Shown in pieces: positions 30,414 to 38,904 of a DNA stretch of 64,000 nt. The notes beneath the pieces are model-generated. The model was not told where the DNA came from, made no database searches, and saw only the letters and a list, made by a program, of their open reading frames with translations. This DNA is from Claveliimonas sp034178805 (GTDB lineage Bacteria > Bacillota > Clostridia > Lachnospirales > Lachnospiraceae). Position 1 is the first letter of the stretch, and the number at the start of each line of letters is the position of its first letter. Position numbers and translations under genes: made by a program. The DNA lies in the NCBI RefSeq assembly GCF_050314255.1, contig NZ_JBNPMZ010000015.1, positions 9,588-73,587 of the forward strand, given 5' to 3'.

Positions 30414-31688
30414 ATGATAAAGAAAGAGATGATAGCGATGTTACTGGCAGGAGGACAAGGCAGCAGACTTGGAGTTCTCACTGCGAAGGTGGCAAAGCCG
30501 GCCGTTGCTTTCGGGGGAAAATACAGAATTATCGATTTTCCGCTCAGCAACTGTATTAACTCGGGAATTGATACGGTGGGCGTTCTGACACAATATCAGC
30601 CGCTCAGGCTGAATACACATATTGGAATCGGTATTCCGTGGGATCTGGACCGTAATATCGGAGGTGTATCCATCTTACCTCCGTATGAAAAGAGCAGGGG
30701 AAGCGAGTGGTATACCGGTACTGCGAATGCGATTTATCAGAATCTGGATTATATGGAGACCTTTAATCCGGATTATGTATTAATACTTTCCGGAGACCAC
30801 ATCTACAAGATGGATTATGAGGTAATGTTGGACTACCATAAGGAAAATAATGCCGACGTTACCATAGCTGCGATGCCGGTCCCGATAGAGGAGGCAAGCC
30901 GTTTCGGTATTGTAATTACGGATGATAACGGAAGGATAACAGAGTTCCAGGAGAAACCGCCGGTTCCGAAGAGCAACCTTGCTTCGATGGGAATATATAT
31001 TTTCAGCTGGCCGGTGCTCAAAGAGGCATTGCTGAAATTGAGTGATGTTCCCGGATGTGACTTCGGTAAGCACATTATTCCGTACTGCCATGAGCAGAAT
31101 CAGCGTCTGTTTGCATATGAATACAACGGATACTGGAAGGATGTAGGTACACTCGGTTCTTACTGGGAAGCGAACATGGAACTGATCGATATTATTCCTG
31201 AGTTCAATTTATATGAGGAATTCTGGAAAATATATACTAACAGCGACATTATTCCTCCGCAATATATCTCTGACAAATCGGTAATTGAGAGAAGTATTAT
31301 CGGAGACGGAGCAGAGATTTACGGAGAAGTACATAACTGTGTGATCGGATCAGGAGTAAGCATCGGTGAGGGAGCAGTGGTGCGTGACTCTATTATTATG
31401 AAAGATGTTGAGATCGGAAATGGCTGCATTATTGATAAGGCAATCATCGCGGAAAATGTAACTCTTGGCGCGAATGTTACGCTGGGAACCGGCGCGGATG
31501 TGCCAAACAGGATGAAGCCGGATATTTATTCCTTCGGACTTGTGACAATAGGAGAGAATTCTGTCATACCGGAAGGAGTTCAGATTGGAAAGAATACTGC
31601 CGTTAGCGGTGTGACATCCCGGGAGGATTACCCGAATGGAATACTGGAAAGCGGAGAGACATTGATAAAGGCAGGTGAACGAGTATGA
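30414..31688 (+). CDS. glgC: Glucose-1-phosphate adenylyltransferase, catalytic subunit
   Basis: 424 residues with the nucleotidyltransferase motif MLLAGGQGSRLGVLTAKVAK, RIIDFPLSNCINSGI, YTGTANAIYQN, LSGDHIYKMDY, FQEKP and WKDVGTLGSYWEANM, then a C-terminal left-handed beta-helix of hexapeptide repeats (EIYGEVHNCVIGSGVSIGEG). It makes ADP-glucose for glycogen. Its stop overlaps the glgD start by 4 nt; in Firmicutes GlgC and GlgD form a hetero-oligomer. Confidence 0.96.
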   Translation: MIKKEMIAMLLAGGQGSRLGVLTAKVAKPAVAFGGKYRIIDFPLSNCINSGIDTVGVLTQYQPLRLNTHIGIGIPWDLDRNIGGVSILPPYEKSRGSEWYTGTANAIYQNLDYMETFNPDYVLILSGDHIYKMDYEVMLDYHKENNADVTIAAMPVPIEEASRFGIVITDDNGRITEFQEKPPVPKSNLASMGIYIFSWPVLKEALLKLSDVPGCDFGKHIIPYCHEQNQRLFAYEYNGYWKDVGTLGSYWEANMELIDIIPEFNLYEEFWKIYTNSDIIPPQYISDKSVIERSIIGDGAEIYGEVHNCVIGSGVSIGEGAVVRDSIIMKDVEIGNGCIIDKAIIAENVTLGANVTLGTGADVPNRMKPDIYSFGLVTIGENSVIPEGVQIGKNTAVSGVTSREDYPNGILESGETLIKAGERV

Positions 31689-32803
31689 GAGCAGTAGGAC
31701 TTATTTTGGCGGGTGGCAACAGCAATAAGATGAAGGAACTTACGCATAAGAGAGCAGTGGCGGCAATGCCGGTGGCAGGAAGCTACAGAGCCATTGACTT
31801 TGCGTTGAGCAATATGTCCAATTCCCATATCCAGAAAGTAGCAGTGCTGACTCAGTACAATGCCCGTTCCCTGAATGAGCACCTGAATTCTTCCAAGTGG
31901 TGGGATTTCGGAAGAAAACAGGGTGGTCTGTATGTATTTACGCCGACCATCACTTATGATAACGGATACTGGTACAGAGGAACGGCAGATGCCATATACC
32001 AGAATCTGGATTTTCTGAAAAGATGTCATGAGCCTTATGTGATCATCACATCAGGCGATGCAGTTTATAAAATGGATTACAACAAGGTACTGGAGTACCA
32101 TATTGAAAAGAAAGCAGATATTACGGTGGTGTGCCGGGATCTGGATCCGTATGAGGATGCAAGCAGATTCGGTACAGTGAAGATGAACGAGGATATGCGG
32201 ATCCTGGAGTTTGAGGAAAAACCGATGGTGGCAACATCCAACACCATTTCCACCGGCATTTATGTAATCAGGAGACGCCAGCTGATCGATCTGATCGAGC
32301 ATTGTGCAGAAGAAGACAGGTATGATTTTGTAACTGATATCTTAATCCGTTACAGGAATTTGAAGAAGATATACGGTTATAAGATAAAGGACTACTGGAG
32401 CAATATCGCTACGGTGGATGCGTATTACAGAACCAACATGGATTTTCTGAAACCGGAAGTAAGGAATTATTTCTTCAAGGGACATCCGAGTATTTACTCA
32501 AAGGTAAGTGATCTGCCTCCGGCAAAATATAATCCGGGCGCAGTTGTAAAGAACAGCCTTATTGCAAGTGGAAGTATTATTAACGGAACCGTGGAGAATT
32601 CTATTCTGTTTAAGAAAACCTTCGTGGGCAATAATTGTGTGATTAAGAATTCTATTATTCTGAACGATGTCTACATAGGGGACAATGCATACATAGAAAA
32701 TTGCATTGTGGAGAGTCGTGATACGATCAGGGCAAATACGCGCCACGTAGGAGAGAACGGTATAAAAATAGTGGTCGAGAAAAACGAGAGGTATGCACAA
32801 TAA
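31685..32803 (+). CDS. glgD: Glucose-1-phosphate adenylyltransferase-like regulatory subunit
   Basis: 372 residues, paralogous to GlgC but with an altered nucleotide motif: LILAGGNSNKMKELTHKRAV replaces the G-x-G-x-R-L of the catalytic chain. ITSGDAVYKMDY and a short C-terminal beta-helix (NGTVENSILFKKTFVGNNCV) are kept. This matches GlgD, generally regarded as the weakly active, modulatory partner of GlgC. Translationally coupled with glgC and followed by spoVG. Confidence 0.93.
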   Translation: MRAVGLILAGGNSNKMKELTHKRAVAAMPVAGSYRAIDFALSNMSNSHIQKVAVLTQYNARSLNEHLNSSKWWDFGRKQGGLYVFTPTITYDNGYWYRGTADAIYQNLDFLKRCHEPYVIITSGDAVYKMDYNKVLEYHIEKKADITVVCRDLDPYEDASRFGTVKMNEDMRILEFEEKPMVATSNTISTGIYVIRRRQLIDLIEHCAEEDRYDFVTDILIRYRNLKKIYGYKIKDYWSNIATVDAYYRTNMDFLKPEVRNYFFKGHPSIYSKVSDLPPAKYNPGAVVKNSLIASGSIINGTVENSILFKKTFVGNNCVIKNSIILNDVYIGDNAYIENCIVESRDTIRANTRHVGENGIKIVVEKNERYAQ

Positions 32804-32833
32804 AGGGTGCAGTAAAGAAAGGGGCTTAAGCGA

Positions 32834-33121
32834 ATGCAGATTACAGATGTACGCGTGCGTAAAGTGGCAAAAGAAGGAAAATTAAAGGCGGTTGTGTCCA
32901 TTACTATGGATGAAGAGTTTGTAGTACATGACATTAAGGTCATAGAAGGGGAAAAAGGACTATTCATCGCAATGCCGAGTAAAAAGGCATTGGATGGAGA
33001 ATATCGTGATATTGCACATCCGATTAATTCCGACACGCGGGAACGTATTCAGAATGTGATTCTTAAGAAATACGAAGAAGCACTGAAAGAAGGAACGGCT
33101 GCAGATCTGGCAGAGGCATAG
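32834..33121 (+). CDS. spoVG: SpoVG regulatory protein
   Basis: 95 residues starting MQITDVRVRKVAKEGKLKAV with the hallmark GLFIAMPSKKALDGEYRDIA and HPINSDTRERIQ segments. SpoVG is a small nucleic-acid-binding regulator involved in septation, sporulation and other post-transcriptional control in Firmicutes. The ATG follows AAAGGGGCTTAAGCG, 30 nt after glgD, and a strong terminator lies just downstream, so it may be read both with glgCD and from an own promoter I cannot identify with confidence. Confidence 0.95.
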   Translation: MQITDVRVRKVAKEGKLKAVVSITMDEEFVVHDIKVIEGEKGLFIAMPSKKALDGEYRDIAHPINSDTRERIQNVILKKYEEALKEGTAADLAEA

Positions 33122-33145
33122 AAGTGGCAGTTAATTGAGAGAAGA

Positions 33146-33200
33146 AGGGGCATATCATAACGGATTAGCCGGTTGTGATATGCTCCCCTTATTTTTTTAT
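33146..33200 (+). terminator. Terminator after spoVG
   Basis: AGGGGCATATCATAAC and the near-complement TTGTGATATGCTCCCCTT form a long stem, followed by ATTTTTTTATT. Confidence 0.85.
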
Positions 33201-33202
33201 TA

Positions 33203-33508
33203 TTTACGCGGGAAAATACCCTTTTTCTAATTCTCCACATAGTTTTTTCGAAAGTCTACGCGGGAAAATACCCTTTTACTAATTCGACACGTAGTTTTTT
33301 CGAAAGTCTACGCGGGAAAATACCCTTTTACTAATTCGACACGTAGTTTTTTTGAAAGTCTACGCGGGAATCAGCATTTTTACTAATTCGCCACGTAGAG
33401 AATGCTTAAAACTACGTGTCAGATAAAAGAAAATGGGATTTTCCACGTAAGGAACTCCTAAACATACGTGTTGGATGTAAAAAAAGTAATTTTCCCACGT
33501 AAAAGGGG
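33203..33508. repeat. 52-bp-period hairpin repeat array B (direct plus inverted units)
   Basis: TACGCGGGAA begins at 33205, 33257, 33309 and 33361, exactly 52 bp apart; units 2 and 3 are nearly identical. Each unit can fold through CTACGCG and CACGTAG, with GGGAAAATACCC in the loop. The fourth unit diverges, then two inverted copies follow (TACGTG at 33413 and 33465, again 52 bp apart, each ending TTTTCC(C)ACGTA). The array fills the convergent gap between spoVG and the pseudouridine synthase gene. No ORF of credible composition is present. Confidence 0.85.
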
Positions 33509-33557
33509 CGCTACTCCATAGATGACTACTCATCTATTTTGTAACAGCCCCCTTTTA
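33498..33557 (-). terminator. Hairpin after the pseudouridine synthase gene
   Basis: AAAAGGGGCGCTAC and GTAACAGCCCCCTTTT form outer arms with a perfect inner ATAGATGA/TCATCTAT hairpin. It lies 23 nt past the stop of the leftward gene; on that strand the outer stem ends in CCCCTTTTAC. The left arm joins the last unit of repeat array B. Confidence 0.5.
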
Positions 33558-33579
33558 TGCGACAATGTGCAATCTATTC

Positions 33580-34329
33580 TTATATTTCGAATTCCATCAC
33601 TTCCCCGGTCTTCGGATGCCGGAAGCTAAGTTTGTAAGCAATGAGCATCAGCGTTTTATGATCGTCTTCCGGTCGGGAGGCGGGATTATATTTGGTGTCG
33701 CCGACAATGGGACATCCCATATTTGCAAGCTGTACCCGAATCTGGTGATGGCGTCCGGTGTCCAGAATGACTTCCAGCCAGGTGTCGTCATTAGTGTCGT
33801 CTTTGGGACCATGAACGGTACAGGCATGGATGGAGTTCATATGATTTTGAAGCTCCGCGGATGCCGGACGGTAGTGAAGACGGGCGGATTTTGCGCCCGG
33901 AGTATCCTTGCTGCAGATGCGGGAAGTGTTGGTGCGGCCATCCTTTACCATATAATCCTCGAGAGTGCCTTCCGGTGCGGCAGGCTTTCCGTGTACCAGG
34001 GCAAGATAGTGCTTGCCAAAGCCTTCCTGCTGAAGTTGATGGTTCAGAGATCTGGCAGCGGCAGGTGTCCTGGCAAAAACAAGGATCCCGGCTACAGGCT
34101 GATCCAACCGGTGGATGACAGCCAGATATGGCGGCTTATTTCCGAAAGAAGCTTTGCTTTCGGAACTGGATTTGTTTTTGGAACGGGCCTGTTCGGCCAG
34201 ATGACAGAGCAGTATATGCTCCAGGTCAGGCGTGCCGGGACGACGGCTCTGGGTGGCCAGTCCGTGGGGCTTCTGACACACAATTATTTCTTTGTCTTCA
34301 TATAAAATATGAGGTGTCTTTGATTTCAT
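33580..34329 (-). CDS. RluA-family RNA pseudouridine synthase
   Basis: 249 residues. The catalytic motif is AVIHRLDQPVAGILVFARTP with the Asp nucleophile of HRLD; other family segments are LYEDKEIIVCQKPHGLATQS, FGKHYLALVHGKP, LEVILDTGRHHQIRVQLANM and IVGDTKYN. No S4 domain is present. The usual T-S-G after HRLD reads V-A-G, as in a sub-group of short Firmicutes RluA homologues. Target uridine unknown. ATG behind AAGGAGATTTT; single gene. Confidence 0.9.
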   Translation of the reverse strand: MKSKTPHILYEDKEIIVCQKPHGLATQSRRPGTPDLEHILLCHLAEQARSKNKSSSESKASFGNKPPYLAVIHRLDQPVAGILVFARTPAAARSLNHQLQQEGFGKHYLALVHGKPAAPEGTLEDYMVKDGRTNTSRICSKDTPGAKSARLHYRPASAELQNHMNSIHACTVHGPKDDTNDDTWLEVILDTGRHHQIRVQLANMGCPIVGDTKYNPASRPEDDHKTLMLIAYKLSFRHPKTGEVMEFEI

Positions 34330-34404
34330 AAAATCTCCTTGACTTCTATCTTTTTCACAATTATTATTGTAACGTATGTAATGTAATTACTGGATTTTAG
34401 GATG

Positions 34405-34600
34405 TTGGGGTCAAAAGCCCTGGGCTATGATACCTACGGATTGTTCCGTGCTTTGCACTCCCACAATCCTGCCCGACATTCGCATATCGCGGGATTATTA
34501 TCCCACTTTTATGCTCATATCGGGGGCGGGTCCCAAGGACTTTCACCCGCTTATGAGCAAGCTCATGTGGGCTTAGCCCTTTTGACCCTGGTATCATTAT
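34405..34600. repeat. ~196-bp inverted-repeat element
   Basis: The left end has GGTCAAAAG (34409) then ATGATACC; the right end has CTTTTGACC (34579) then GGTATCAT. Internal hairpins include ATGAGCAAGCTCAT and GGGATTATTATCCC. It carries no credible gene; a weak 60-80-codon frame on each strand comes from the repeat itself. It resembles a non-autonomous mobile or REP-type element between rluA-like and antiporter genes. Confidence 0.5.
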
Positions 34601-34648
34601 ATTTAACCACAGGAAACAAATAAGTGTCAATGGAAAGAGGATGGAGAT

Positions 34649-35614
34649 ATGGATTATCTGTTGCTGTTTTTGGGATTTGTATTATTAATTAAGGGAGCCG
34701 ACTTCTTTGTTGACGGAAGCTCCAGTGTGGCAAAAATCCTGAAAGTGCCTTCAATTATCATAGGACTTACGGTAGTGGCATTTGGAACCAGCCTTCCGGA
34801 GCTTTCGGTCAGTGTGACTGCGGCTTTGAGTGGCAAGAATGATCTGGCAGTCAGTAATGTGCTGGGTTCCAATATGTTCAACCTGCTGGTGGTGCTGGGC
34901 TGCTGTGCGCTGGTGAATCCGGTGCAGGCACAATGGTCTCTTTTGAAAAAGGAATTTCCATTTTCTATTTTCATTACCGTGATCCTGCTCCTGTTGGATT
35001 CTGACTTTTCGATCATGAAGGTAATAAATGGTACGGAAAGTTTCTGTCTGGGCAGGGCAGCAGGAATTTTATTTTTGATTTTATTTGCTATCTTCCTGTA
35101 TGCGTCGGTAAAGACAGCGCTTCGAGCCAGGGAAGAGATGCAGGAAACGGAAGAAGAGTATAAGGTAATGAGTCCGGTGAAGAGTGCGCTGTATATCGTG
35201 GGGGGAATTGCAGGAATCGCTTTGGGAGGCGATCTGGTAGTAGACAGCGCTTCGTCCATTGCTGCGACTTTTGGACTGAGTCAGACCTTTATCGGTCTTA
35301 CCATAGTTGCTCTGGGAACATCACTTCCGGAACTGGTGACTTCGGTTGTGGCGGCAGGAAAAGGGGAGAATGACCTGGCTGTAGGTAATGTAGTCGGTTC
35401 CAATATCTTCAATATTCTCCTGATTCTGGGTGTGTCTTCGACGATCACACCGATTACTCTGGAGGTGACAGCGGTATATGACACACTGATTTTAATTGCC
35501 GCAAGCAGTATTGTCTATGTGGCAGCTATCAGTAAACGCGAGATCCGCAAGGGAGAAGGAGCACTGTTCCTGCTGTCCTATCTGATGTTCTTTATATATA
35601 TTTTGATACGCTAG
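34649..35614 (+). CDS. Calcium/sodium antiporter, CaCA (YrbG) family
   Basis: 321 residues, about ten membrane helices, in two homologous halves. The alpha-1 and alpha-2 ion-binding repeats are VVAFGTSLPELSVSVTAAL (about 44-62) and IVALGTSLPELVTSVVAAG (about 222-240), each followed by the N-D-L-A-V/GNVxGSNxFN segment. Catalytic glutamates of GTSLPE are present in both. It exchanges cations (Ca2+ for Na+ or H+) across the cytoplasmic membrane. ATG behind GAAAGAGGATGGAGAT; single gene. Confidence 0.93.
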   Translation: MDYLLLFLGFVLLIKGADFFVDGSSSVAKILKVPSIIIGLTVVAFGTSLPELSVSVTAALSGKNDLAVSNVLGSNMFNLLVVLGCCALVNPVQAQWSLLKKEFPFSIFITVILLLLDSDFSIMKVINGTESFCLGRAAGILFLILFAIFLYASVKTALRAREEMQETEEEYKVMSPVKSALYIVGGIAGIALGGDLVVDSASSIAATFGLSQTFIGLTIVALGTSLPELVTSVVAAGKGENDLAVGNVVGSNIFNILLILGVSSTITPITLEVTAVYDTLILIAASSIVYVAAISKREIRKGEGALFLLSYLMFFIYILIR

Positions 35615-35625
35615 TATACTAACCC

Positions 35626-35654
35626 TTGACAAATATTGGGATTTCAAGTAGAAT
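35626..35654 (+). promoter_or_regulatory. Strong sigma-A promoter of the proS T-box operon
   Basis: A perfect TTGACA and TAGAAT are separated by 17 bp, starting 12 nt after the antiporter stop codon. Confidence 0.8.
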
Positions 35655-35704
35655 GGCAGTTAACCGAATAACCCGCCGGCAATGATGGTTGCAGAACGCG
35701 GGTC

Positions 35705-35942
35705 TGGCGATGAAAGGGAATAGTAGTTGCATCGGATATTCCACAGAGAGAGAGTCCGCAGGCTGAGAGATTCTTGTATGGATGTGCAGTGAACCTACCC
35801 TGGAGCCTCTTTGCGAAAGTGAAGCGTAGCACTGGCGTTAACGGTGATGAGAGAGAACTGCGAGAGGGTCGCAGTTAACTAGGGTGGTACCGCCGAGTTT
35901 TTCGGTCCCTTTTTTAGGGAGCGAAGAGCCCGGCGTTTTTTG
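35705..35942 (+). promoter_or_regulatory. Proline T-box leader
   Basis: Stem I begins around GGCGATGAAAGGGAATAGTA and contains the AGAGAGAG loop; the 3' side has GTGAACCTACC where the codon before A reads CCT (proline), the likely specifier. The antiterminator signature AACTAGGGTGGTACCGCC (35877-35894) follows, then a terminator with CGCCG/CGGCG arms and TTTTTTG. Uncharged tRNA-Pro would stabilise the antiterminator and switch on proS and cca. An additional ACCCGC/GCGGGT hairpin lies between promoter and stem I. Confidence 0.93.
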
Positions 35943-36043
35943 TTCTGTAAGAAAATGTTTTTCATAGAACATATGAGGCACAAAACTCCCGGCAAATAAT
36001 CGTGGGGCAAGGGCCCTGCCAGAAAAGAAAAGGAGAAAAGAAC

Positions 36044-37483
36044 ATGGCAAAGGAAAAATTAGTCAAAAATATCACACCACGTGATGAAAACTTTGCACAG
36101 TGGTATACGGATGTTGTCCGTGAAGCAAAGCTGTGTGATTACTCAAGCGTAAAAGGATGTCTGAATTATCTTCCGAATGGATATGCAATCTGGGAACTGA
36201 TTCAGGCTGACCTGGACAGACGTTTTAAAGAAACAGGCGTCGAGAACGTATATCTGCCGACACTGATTCCGGAATCTCTTCTTGAGAAAGAAGCAGATCA
36301 TATCGAAGGATTTGCTCCGGAAGTTGCATGGGTAACTCACGGTGGTATGGAGAGATTACAGGAAAGAATGTGTATCCGTCCTACATCAGAGACTTTGTTC
36401 TGTGACTTGTGGTCTAAGACGGTTCGTTCATACAGAGACCTGCCGAAAGTATGGAACCAGTGGAATTCCGTACTTCGCTGGGAGAAGACAACAAGACCAT
36501 TCCTTCGTTCCAGAGAATTCCTGTGGCAGGAAGGTCATACACTGCATGCAACCTATGAAGAGGCAGAAGAAAGAACGATCCAGATGTGGCATGTATATGA
36601 GGACTGCTACAGAGAGACACTGGCTATGCCTTTCGTATCAGGAAGAAAAGCTGAGCATGAGAAATTTGCAGGTGCGCAGGATACTTACACCATCGAGGCA
36701 CTGATGCATGATGGTAAGGCACTTCAGTCTGCAACCAGCCATTTCTTCGGAAATGGATTCCCGGATGCATTTGGTATTCAGTATATTGATAAGAACAACC
36801 AGCCTCACAGCTGTTATGAGACATCATGGGGATGGTCAACCAGAAGTATCGGTGGACTGATCATGGTTCACGGTGATGACGACGGTCTGGTACTGCCTCC
36901 GCATGTTGCACCTGTAGAATGCCGCATTATCCCGATCGCACAGCATAAAGAAGGCGTGCTCGACAGAGCATTTGCACTTCTGGATGAGCTTAAAAAAGCA
37001 GGATACAGAGTGAAAATCGATGATTCTGATAAGAGCCCGGGATGGAAATTCTCCGAGCAGGAGATCCTTGGTATTCCTACCCGTATCGAGATCGGACCGA
37101 AGGATATTGAGAACAATCAGGTTATTGTTGTGCGTCGTGATAATCGTGAGAAGATCGTGGTATCTCTGGATGAGATCGCAACAAAGCTTCGTGATATCCT
37201 GGAGACAATCCAGCAGGATATGTACAACAGAGCAGAAGAGTTCCTGAATAATCATATTGATACAGCGGTTACTATGGATGAAATGGTTGAGAAGTTCAAA
37301 GCAAACCGTGGATTTGTAAAAGCATGCTGGTGTGGAGATCCGGAATGCGAAGGTGAAGTAAAATACGTGACAGGCGGTGCTGCAACCAGATGTCTGATCG
37401 AGGATGAAGAGATGATTTCCGACAAGTGTATCTGGTGTGGAAAACCGGCTAAGCACATGGCATACTGGGGTAAATCATACTAA
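36044..37483 (+). CDS. proS: Proline--tRNA ligase, short (type 3, eukaryote/archaeon-like) form
   Basis: 479 residues from the ATG after AAAGGAGAAAAGAAC; an ATG 14 codons upstream has no site. Class II motifs are seen in VYLPTLIPESLLEKEADHIE, PTSETLFCDLW, LRWEKTTRPFLRSREFLWQE and SYGW-like TSWGWSTRSIGGLIMVHGDD. There is no bacterial-type editing insertion, and the C-terminal part has a zinc-binding-like cluster (CWCGDPEC and CIWCGK), as in ProS type 3. Regulated by the T-box. Its stop overlaps the cca ATG (TAATG). Confidence 0.95.
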   Translation: MAKEKLVKNITPRDENFAQWYTDVVREAKLCDYSSVKGCLNYLPNGYAIWELIQADLDRRFKETGVENVYLPTLIPESLLEKEADHIEGFAPEVAWVTHGGMERLQERMCIRPTSETLFCDLWSKTVRSYRDLPKVWNQWNSVLRWEKTTRPFLRSREFLWQEGHTLHATYEEAEERTIQMWHVYEDCYRETLAMPFVSGRKAEHEKFAGAQDTYTIEALMHDGKALQSATSHFFGNGFPDAFGIQYIDKNNQPHSCYETSWGWSTRSIGGLIMVHGDDDGLVLPPHVAPVECRIIPIAQHKEGVLDRAFALLDELKKAGYRVKIDDSDKSPGWKFSEQEILGIPTRIEIGPKDIENNQVIVVRRDNREKIVVSLDEIATKLRDILETIQQDMYNRAEEFLNNHIDTAVTMDEMVEKFKANRGFVKACWCGDPECEGEVKYVTGGAATRCLIEDEEMISDKCIWCGKPAKHMAYWGKSY

Positions 37484-38832
37484 TGCAGATTCAGCTGCCG
37501 GAAAAAGTAAACAGAATTATTCAGACTCTGCAGGATCACGGTTACGAGGCCTATGCGGTGGGCGGATGTGTCCGGGATTCCATACTGGGAAGAAGCCCGG
37601 AGGACTGGGATATTACCACGTCAGCTATGCCGCAGGAGACAAAGGCGCTGTTTTCCAGAACCTTTGATACCGGAATCGAACATGGTACAGTTACAGTGCT
37701 CCTGGACGGAGAAGGATTCGAGGTAACGACCTACCGGGTGGACGGCGAATATGAAGACAGCCGCCATCCGAAGGAAGTGACCTTTACCAGAAGCCTGAAG
37801 GAAGATCTGCTTCGCCGGGATTTTACCATTAACGCTATGGCGTATAATGAAAAAGACGGGCTTGTAGATATTTTCGGAGGAATAGAAGATCTGAAGGCGG
37901 GAGTCATCCGCTGTGTCGGATGTGCGACAGAGCGCTTCTCGGAAGATGCGCTTCGGATTTTGAGGGGTGTGCGTTTTGCCGCCCAGCTCGGTTTTTCTAT
38001 TGAGGAAGAGACCAGAGAGGGGATGCGAAGACTCGCACCTACTCTTCAGAATATCAGTGCCGAGCGGATTCAGACGGAGCTTGTGAAGATGCTGGTATCA
38101 CCGAGACCGGATCTGCTCAGAGAAGCTTATAACCTTGGAGTTACAAAGGAATTTCTTCCGGAATTTGATCGCCTGATGGAAACAGAGCAGGAAACCCCGC
38201 ATCATATTTACAGCGTAGGAGAGCATACACTTCATGCTCTCATGCAGATTCGTCCGGATAAGGTGCTTCGGCTTACCATGCTGCTCCACGATATGGGCAA
38301 ACCTGATCTGAAAACCATGGATGAAGAGGGCGTTGCGCATTTTAAAAAGCATGCCATAAGGAGTGAAGAGATTGCAAAATCAGTGCTCCGAAGGCTGAAA
38401 TTTGATAATGACACCCTGCATAAAGTGACGAAATTAGTATATTATCACGATTATCGTATGCCGGCGACTCCGGTAAATGTCCGCCGGGCGATGAATCGGA
38501 TCGGTGAAGAATTGTTTCCGCTGTATCTGGAAGTGCGAAGAGCAGATATGCTGGCACAGAGTATGTATCGACGGGAAGAAAAGCTTCAGAATATCGAGGA
38601 TGTCCGCATTATATATGAGGATATCTTAAGACAGAATCAGTGTGTTTCTCTGAGGGATCTTGCTGTCACGGGAAGAGATCTGATCGAGGACGGCATGAAA
38701 CCGGGAAAAGAGATGGGAGAAGTTCTTCACTGGCTTCTGGAACAGGTTCTGGATAACCCGGAACTGAATGAAAAAGAAAACCTTCTCCGCCTTGCGCGGG
38801 AATGGAAGGAGTTTCGTCTCCTTCCAAGATGA
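37483..38832 (+). CDS. cca: CCA-adding tRNA nucleotidyltransferase with HD domain
   Basis: 449 residues. N-terminal class II nucleotidyltransferase head with AVGGCVRDSILGRSPEDWD and the D-x-D in DWDIT, then RRDFTINAMAYN and RFSEDALRILRGVRFAAQLG. A C-terminal HD domain is present (LLHDMGKPDLKTMDEEGVAH and YYHDYRMP). It builds or repairs the 3' CCA end of tRNAs. Coupled to proS, so the T-box also controls it. Confidence 0.94.
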   Translation: MQIQLPEKVNRIIQTLQDHGYEAYAVGGCVRDSILGRSPEDWDITTSAMPQETKALFSRTFDTGIEHGTVTVLLDGEGFEVTTYRVDGEYEDSRHPKEVTFTRSLKEDLLRRDFTINAMAYNEKDGLVDIFGGIEDLKAGVIRCVGCATERFSEDALRILRGVRFAAQLGFSIEEETREGMRRLAPTLQNISAERIQTELVKMLVSPRPDLLREAYNLGVTKEFLPEFDRLMETEQETPHHIYSVGEHTLHALMQIRPDKVLRLTMLLHDMGKPDLKTMDEEGVAHFKKHAIRSEEIAKSVLRRLKFDNDTLHKVTKLVYYHDYRMPATPVNVRRAMNRIGEELFPLYLEVRRADMLAQSMYRREEKLQNIEDVRIIYEDILRQNQCVSLRDLAVTGRDLIEDGMKPGKEMGEVLHWLLEQVLDNPELNEKENLLRLAREWKEFRLLPR

Positions 38833-38847
38833 AAAGAAGCATAAATT

Positions 38848-38898
38848 CCCCTGCACCCACATACATTGAAAAGAACATGTAAGTGTAAGGTGCAGGGG
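38848..38898 (+). promoter_or_regulatory. Hairpin covering the cotS-like ribosome binding site
   Basis: CCCCTGCACC pairs perfectly with GGTGCAGGGG; the latter contains the purine run just before the start codon at 38905. An inner CACATACAT/ATGTAAGTG pairing (one mismatch) extends the stem. No T-tract follows. Confidence 0.6.
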
Positions 38899-38904
38899 AT
38901 GAAT

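Noticed and set aside
33203..33508. CRISPR array
   Set aside because: The 52-bp units are contiguous without variable spacers, include inverted copies and no cas genes are near.
34397..34630. Short genes on both strands (73 and 77 codons)
   Set aside because: Both cover the same inverted-repeat element and have low-complexity composition without conserved motifs.
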